From Vulgatibacter incomptus_A (GTDB lineage Bacteria > Myxococcota > Myxococcia > Myxococcales > Vulgatibacteraceae): a stretch of DNA of 64,000 bases. Location: positions 1 through 64,000 of the forward strand of contig JBEBXK010000009.1 of assembly GCA_040391605.1 (NCBI GenBank), given 5' to 3'. A program made the position numbers and the translations under genes. Numbering within the stretch: the stretch's first letter is position 1; every line of letters begins with the position of its first letter. Below, one piece after another: positions 60,102-64,000 of the stretch. Below the pieces are notes generated by a model. The model worked only from the letters and a program-made list of their open reading frames with translations. It searched no databases and had not been told where the DNA came from.

Positions 60102-61186
60102 TGCCCCCGAGTTCCCGGAGAAAGAAGCCGCGCGTCGTCCTCTTCGCCGCGGCCGTCGCGCTCCTGGCCACTGCGAGCTGGCTGATGTCGATGGGCGACT
60201 CCTCCCCTCCCGGATCCGCCAAGCGCCAGGTGGAGTTTCCCAAGAGTCCCCGGACGAGCGAGTGGCAGAGGATCGAGAGTCGCAGGACCTATCAGGCACC
60301 GAGTCCCACGCAGGCAGCTGAAGAGGAGATCATCGATCAGCCCCTTCGGGATCCCCTCCTCTATGCCCTGGCCTCCGGGCCCGGCGAGACCCGCGTCGTG
60401 ATCGAGGCGAACGCGCTGCGGCACTCGCCCCTCGGGGAGCTCATGATCGACTGCCTCCGTCCACAGGAGTCACAGGAGTTCACGCGGCTACAGGAGCGGC
60501 TGGGCATCGACCCTCTGGCGGATCTCGATCGAGTGGCGATGAGCGGGAGCGCCGTCGTGCTCACCGGCAACTTCGGTCGGCTCAACTGGGAGGAGTTCGA
60601 AGAAGCCAGCGACTCACGTGCCCATGGGGACGCCGGTACGATCTTTCAACCGCGCTCCGACGCCGGCGCGGTGGCGGCGGTGTGGAGGGACGAGCTGATC
60701 ATCTTCGCGCCGGAGGCCGGCGCGGCCGAGGAAGCCATCGATCGGATCGAGGGCCGCCTCCAGGCCGAGCCCGCGCTGGCGGAAGGCGAGAGCTACGGCG
60801 AGGTCTATGGACGGATCTCGGTGGAGCAGCTGGTTGCCCTCATGGGCCTGGAACAGGACGAGCTCGCCGGGCGCCTCCGCTCCGCGGCGAAGGAGGTCGA
60901 CCTCCACGTGGACGCCTCCGGCGACGTGGCCATCTCCGCAGACATCCGTGGCCCGCGGGGATCGGAGCTGGACGATCTCGGCCGCTCCCTCGCCGGCGCG
61001 ATCTCCCTGGCCCGCCTCGAGGCCCGGCGGCAGGGGGAGGCCGAGCTCGCCGAGCTGCTCGACTTCGCCGGCGTGCAACGAGGCGAGGGACAGTTCACCC
61101 TGGAGCTCGCCCTCCCCCTCGAGCTGATCCGCAGACATCTGCAAGACGCCTGCGGGGGACCAGTCGCCCTGGGGCTGGAGGAGTAG
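60101..61186 (+). CDS. Membrane-anchored or secreted protein, unknown function
   Basis: A 361-residue protein. The N-terminus is basic (SRRKKPRVV) followed by one hydrophobic helix (LFAAAVALLATASWLM), so it is anchored or exported. A Ser/Pro/Gln-rich linker reaches residue 85. The rest mixes alpha/beta stretches, such as GETRVVIEANALRHSPLGEL and RDELIIFAPEAGAAEEAIDR. No family recognised. The start shares one base with the permease stop, so it belongs to the transporter unit and could be its periplasmic partner. Confidence 0.72.
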   Translation: MPPSSRRKKPRVVLFAAAVALLATASWLMSMGDSSPPGSAKRQVEFPKSPRTSEWQRIESRRTYQAPSPTQAAEEEIIDQPLRDPLLYALASGPGETRVVIEANALRHSPLGELMIDCLRPQESQEFTRLQERLGIDPLADLDRVAMSGSAVVLTGNFGRLNWEEFEEASDSRAHGDAGTIFQPRSDAGAVAAVWRDELIIFAPEAGAAEEAIDRIEGRLQAEPALAEGESYGEVYGRISVEQLVALMGLEQDELAGRLRSAAKEVDLHVDASGDVAISADIRGPRGSELDDLGRSLAGAISLARLEARRQGEAELAELLDFAGVQRGEGQFTLELALPLELIRRHLQDACGGPVALGLEE

Positions 61187-61366
61187 ATGATCATCGAGAG
61201 GTCCACACGCTCACGAGCCGAGTGACCAGCCGACTCCCAATATGCCTCGAACCGAGCATCGAGATCGCAGCGTGGAATCCGCCGCCGCCGATCGGCCAAC
61301 TTGCGCGGGAGCCGGCGCGGTGATACCCGCATCTCACTCCCCTTTGTTCACAAAGAAAAGACGGCC

Positions 61367-62533
61367 ATGGATCGCATCACCATCACCAAACGAGGGGTGG
61401 ACAGGCTCCGCGCCGGGCACCCCTGGATCTACCGCAGCGATCTTCTCTCGAAGCCTGCGGCATCGATCGAGAGCGGCGACGTCGTCCATGTGGTGGACGA
61501 TCGTGGCAGGCCGCAGGGGACCGCGTTTTACAGCGTGCACTCGCAGATCGCCCTGCGCTTCGTCTCGCGGGAGCTGATCGAGGTGGATCGGGAGTTTCTG
61601 TCCGCACGCCTCGACTCGGCGATCGCGCTGCGGGAGCGGATCTTTCCTGGCGATCGATCGCTGCGGCTCGTCCATGGCGAGGCGGATCTACTGCCGGGCC
61701 TCGTGGTGGATCGCTACGGTGACCACCTCTCGATCCAGACGTCGATCCCCGCCACCGAGCGGCGCAAGGAGCTGATCTGCGAGCTGCTGGAGGAGAGGCT
61801 GACGCCGAAGGGGATCGTGGAGCGCAACGACGGCCGGGCCCGGATCCTCGAGGGCCTCGAGCAGGTGAAGGGGGTGGTTCGCGGGAGCTACCAAGGTCCC
61901 ACCGTGTACGAGGAGGGGGACGCCGTGATCGGGGTCGACCTCGTCGAGGGACAGAAGACGGGGGCCTTCCTGGATCAGCGCGAGAACCACCTGCGCGCCG
62001 GCGCCTACGCCAAGGGCAAGGCCCTCGATCTCTTCTCCTACGCTGGCGGCTTCGCGCTGCAGCTCGCCAAGGGCGCTGATTCGGTGCGGGCGGTGGAGAT
62101 CTCGGAGCCCGCCTGCGCTGCCATTCGCGCGAACGCCGAGCGCTCGGGGCGCTCGAATATCGGGGTGAGCTGTGCGAATGTGTTCGACTGGCTGCGAGAC
62201 GAGCTGGCCGCGAAGGCGCGCTACGACACGATCGTCCTCGACCCGCCCGCCTTCGCAAAGAACAAGGCGGCCATCGACGCGGCCATGCGCGGCTACAAGG
62301 AGGTGAACCTCCGGGCGCTGCAACTACTGGCTCCGGGGGGTGTGCTCCTCAGCTTCACCTGCTCGTACCACGTCTCCGCGGAGACCTTCGAGGAGGTGCT
62401 CACCGACGCGGCCCGCGACGCCCGCCGCGAGGTTCAGCTCCTGGAGCGCCTCGGCGCCGGGCGCGACCACCCCGAGCTCCTCACCGCGCCAGAGACCCGC
62501 TACCTGAAGGGCCTGGTGCTCCGCGCCGCCTGA
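61367..62533 (+). CDS. Class I rRNA methyltransferase, RlmI-like
   Basis: A 388-residue enzyme of the PUA plus SAM-methyltransferase type. The PUA domain begins ITITKRGVDRLRAGHPWIYR. GIVERNDGRARILEGLEQVK is the linker, and TGAFLDQRENHLRAGAYAKG followed by ALDLFSYAGGFALQLAKGAD forms the SAM site. IVLDPPAFAKNKAAID carries the catalytic DPPxF motif and SFTCSYHVSAETF the cysteine. RlmI methylates C5 of 23S rRNA C1962. A small palindrome (CTTTGT-TC-ACAAAG, 61342-61355) lies 11 nt before the ATG. It is separated from the transporter run by 180 nt. Confidence 0.93.
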   Translation: MDRITITKRGVDRLRAGHPWIYRSDLLSKPAASIESGDVVHVVDDRGRPQGTAFYSVHSQIALRFVSRELIEVDREFLSARLDSAIALRERIFPGDRSLRLVHGEADLLPGLVVDRYGDHLSIQTSIPATERRKELICELLEERLTPKGIVERNDGRARILEGLEQVKGVVRGSYQGPTVYEEGDAVIGVDLVEGQKTGAFLDQRENHLRAGAYAKGKALDLFSYAGGFALQLAKGADSVRAVEISEPACAAIRANAERSGRSNIGVSCANVFDWLRDELAAKARYDTIVLDPPAFAKNKAAIDAAMRGYKEVNLRALQLLAPGGVLLSFTCSYHVSAETFEEVLTDAARDARREVQLLERLGAGRDHPELLTAPETRYLKGLVLRAA

Positions 62534-62593
62534 TCGCCGGAGGGGGGGCCGAACGAAGGGCTCGTGATTGGATTCACGACTCGAGCGGCTCCT

Positions 62594-64000
62594 TCATCTG
62601 CTGGCGAACCCGGGAGCGGAGCTCACCCGCCCGCGCGTGCCCTCCGGGCCGCGAGCTGGACGTCCGGCGACGGCGGGGGGCGGGGGTTTCTCGTCTGCTG
62701 CCGGCTCGGGAGCAGGCTCGGGTGGAGGCAGAGGGGGAGGGACGAGGAGCGGGGCCAGGCGGGCGCTGAGCTTCTCGACCAGCGGCTGGATGGAGAGACC
62801 GTCGGCGCCCGCGACCCTGGCCAGCTCGTCGGGGCTGGCGCGATTCCCGGAGGACCAGAGCCGGCGGAGATCGTCTGCCGCTTCGCGTCGCTCCCACCAC
62901 GCCTCGCCGTAGGCCGCCTCGAGGCCCGCCTCGAGGGCAGCGGCGAGCAGCGTGGAGGTGAAGGCGGACGCCGAGGAATACCTGCCGTCGCGCTCGAGGA
63001 GCCAGCGGCTCCCGACCTCGGCGCCGATGGGGAAGAGGAATGCCCGCTCCATCGCCGCCCCATAGGCCTCCTCCACCTCCGCAGCCTCGTCTGGTCCCGC
63101 GTCGCGCTGGCGATCGAAGAGGATCCGCGCCGCCCGCCGCCTGGCCAGGAAGAGATCCTCGAGGGCGGCGCCGGCGAGCTGGGCGTCGATCTCCCTCCAG
63201 GTGAGGCGGGTATGCGCGCGGAGCCAGGCCGCGGACTCGGGGAGCCCCTCGATCAATTGGGCGAGGCCGTCTGCGGAGGCCTGATGGCCGAGCTGACGGA
63301 ACTCGAAGCGATCGACCTCGACGTGGGCGGCGTGGAGGGCGCAGCCGAACTCGCGGAAGAGGGGCCGCCAATCTCCCTCGGGGGAAGGCGACGGCAGGGA
63401 GAGACGGATGTCGTCAGGCGGGTGGATCGGAAAGCAGGCGGGATGGGGGAGCTTCGACTCCCGCGGCTCGTCGTCGACGCGGATCGCCTGGCGATCGATC
63501 CCCAGACGATCGAGGGTGGACTCGAGCGCGGCCCTCGAGCCGTCGCCTGGGAAGCGAGCGTCGAAGGTGAGCCCGCGAAAGAGCCGGGGGAGATCGGAGC
63601 GCCGCAGCTCGTGCAGGGGCAGGCCGAGCTCGCGGCGGGCGGCCTCGGCGAAGGCCAGGCGGAAGGTGGGCTCGGTCGCGCTCAGGAAGGCGTCGGCGAG
63701 GCGGGCGAGCGCCTCGGGATCGACGTGTGCCAGCGAAGCCCCCAGCGCCGCCGCTCCGGCGTAGCCCAGACGCCTCGCGACGGCCTCCGCCTTGGCGTCT
63801 CTGACGACGGCCATCCGGTCCAGCTCCTCGGCGACGGCGGCGCTCCCGGCGGCGAGGGCGCGGCGCCTCGCAGGGTCGCGCTCGTCGGCGAGGAGCTGGC
63901 CCAGGTGGTGGAAGGCGTGGCGCGCTCCGAGGGCCTCGAAGGTCCCGGTGGACTCCAGCAGCCGCGAGGCCTCATCCAGCTCCGCCAGCTCGCCAGCGAG
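62594..64000 (-). CDS. M3-type peptidase homologue, apparently inactive (partial)
   Basis: The gene runs off the right edge: the frame stays open from 63814 to 64000, so the N-terminus is missing. About 468 residues are visible. The middle resembles M3 oligopeptidases: KLPHPACFPIHPPDDIRLSL is like the segment before the zinc motif, but the expected HEFGHALH reads REFGCALHAAH, so both zinc histidines are lost. The C-terminal part (YGEAWWERREAADDLRRLWS) fits the family. It ends in a Pro/Glu/Ala-rich tail. A noncatalytic role is inferred. No upstream neighbour is visible. Confidence 0.72.
   Translation of the reverse strand, partial: LAGELAELDEASRLLESTGTFEALGARHAFHHLGQLLADERDPARRRALAAGSAAVAEELDRMAVVRDAKAEAVARRLGYAGAAALGASLAHVDPEALARLADAFLSATEPTFRLAFAEAARRELGLPLHELRRSDLPRLFRGLTFDARFPGDGSRAALESTLDRLGIDRQAIRVDDEPRESKLPHPACFPIHPPDDIRLSLPSPSPEGDWRPLFREFGCALHAAHVEVDRFEFRQLGHQASADGLAQLIEGLPESAAWLRAHTRLTWREIDAQLAGAALEDLFLARRRAARILFDRQRDAGPDEAAEVEEAYGAAMERAFLFPIGAEVGSRWLLERDGRYSSASAFTSTLLAAALEAGLEAAYGEAWWERREAADDLRRLWSSGNRASPDELARVAGADGLSIQPLVEKLSARLAPLLVPPPLPPPEPAPEPAADEKPPPPAVAGRPARGPEGTRGRVSSAPGFASR

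Overview
The window is GC-rich chromosomal DNA from a Gram-negative, outer-membrane-bearing bacterium, almost certainly a member of the Myxococcota. The strongest argument is a complete mglB-mglA pair (39280-40405), whose products match the Myxococcus motility-polarity GTPase module in motif order and length. Supporting evidence is a short OPX lipoprotein next to a separate beta-barrel (36436-38389), a response regulator and a partner protein of the PATAN/DUF4388 type, and the housekeeping content. There are no tRNA or rRNA genes, CRISPR arrays, prophages or intact insertion sequences. Nearly all sequence is chromosomal core, and the novelty lies in small genes and intergenic sequence.

Layout. 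0.1-5.2 kb: transaldolase, KDO-pathway arabinose-5-phosphate isomerase, then a minus-strand run dapA, dapB, FAH-family hydrolase, folK, headed by an outer-membrane protein and a small lipoprotein. 7.9-13.6 kb: spmA-spmB-like pair, ArsA-like ATPase, lipoprotein, small unknown gene, RluA-type pseudouridine synthase, and a 65-residue protein with the histone-fold signature. 13.8-20.9 kb: tyrA with an AroH-like chorismate mutase, a PorV-like barrel, an ECF sigma/anti-sigma pair, a large membrane protein and galU. 21.2-30.9 kb: priA, def, nth, threonine aldolase, alpha/beta hydrolase, pssA, pgpA, cinA. 31-36 kb: DUF1285-like protein, an Arg/Gly-rich disordered protein, recA, comM and a SPOUT methyltransferase. 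36.4-40.4 kb: polysaccharide export genes and mglBA. 40.7-46.9 kb: deoxynucleoside kinase, panB, panC, smpB, ttcA, rsmA, tsaD. 46.9-54.1 kb: signalling genes (two PATAN/DUF4388-like proteins, a PP2C phosphatase), trmL, and an amgK/murU-like wall-recycling pair. 54.3-61.2 kb: transsulfuration genes, a Lys/Ala-rich protein, an ABC exporter and a secreted unknown. The right edge holds an rRNA methyltransferase and the C-terminal part of an apparently inactive M3-type peptidase homologue.

Recurring intergenic themes cut across the genes: (1) a dispersed composite palindromic repeat near 3.4, 12.1, 19.8, 20.9 and 52.0 kb; (2) decayed tandem copies of gene 3' ends lying just downstream of three unrelated genes (26.6, 36.4 and 45.8 kb); (3) several genes with a -10-like hexamer only 6-8 nt before the start codon and no Shine-Dalgarno, suggesting leaderless transcripts. 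The most interesting single item is the histone-fold protein at 13370-13567.
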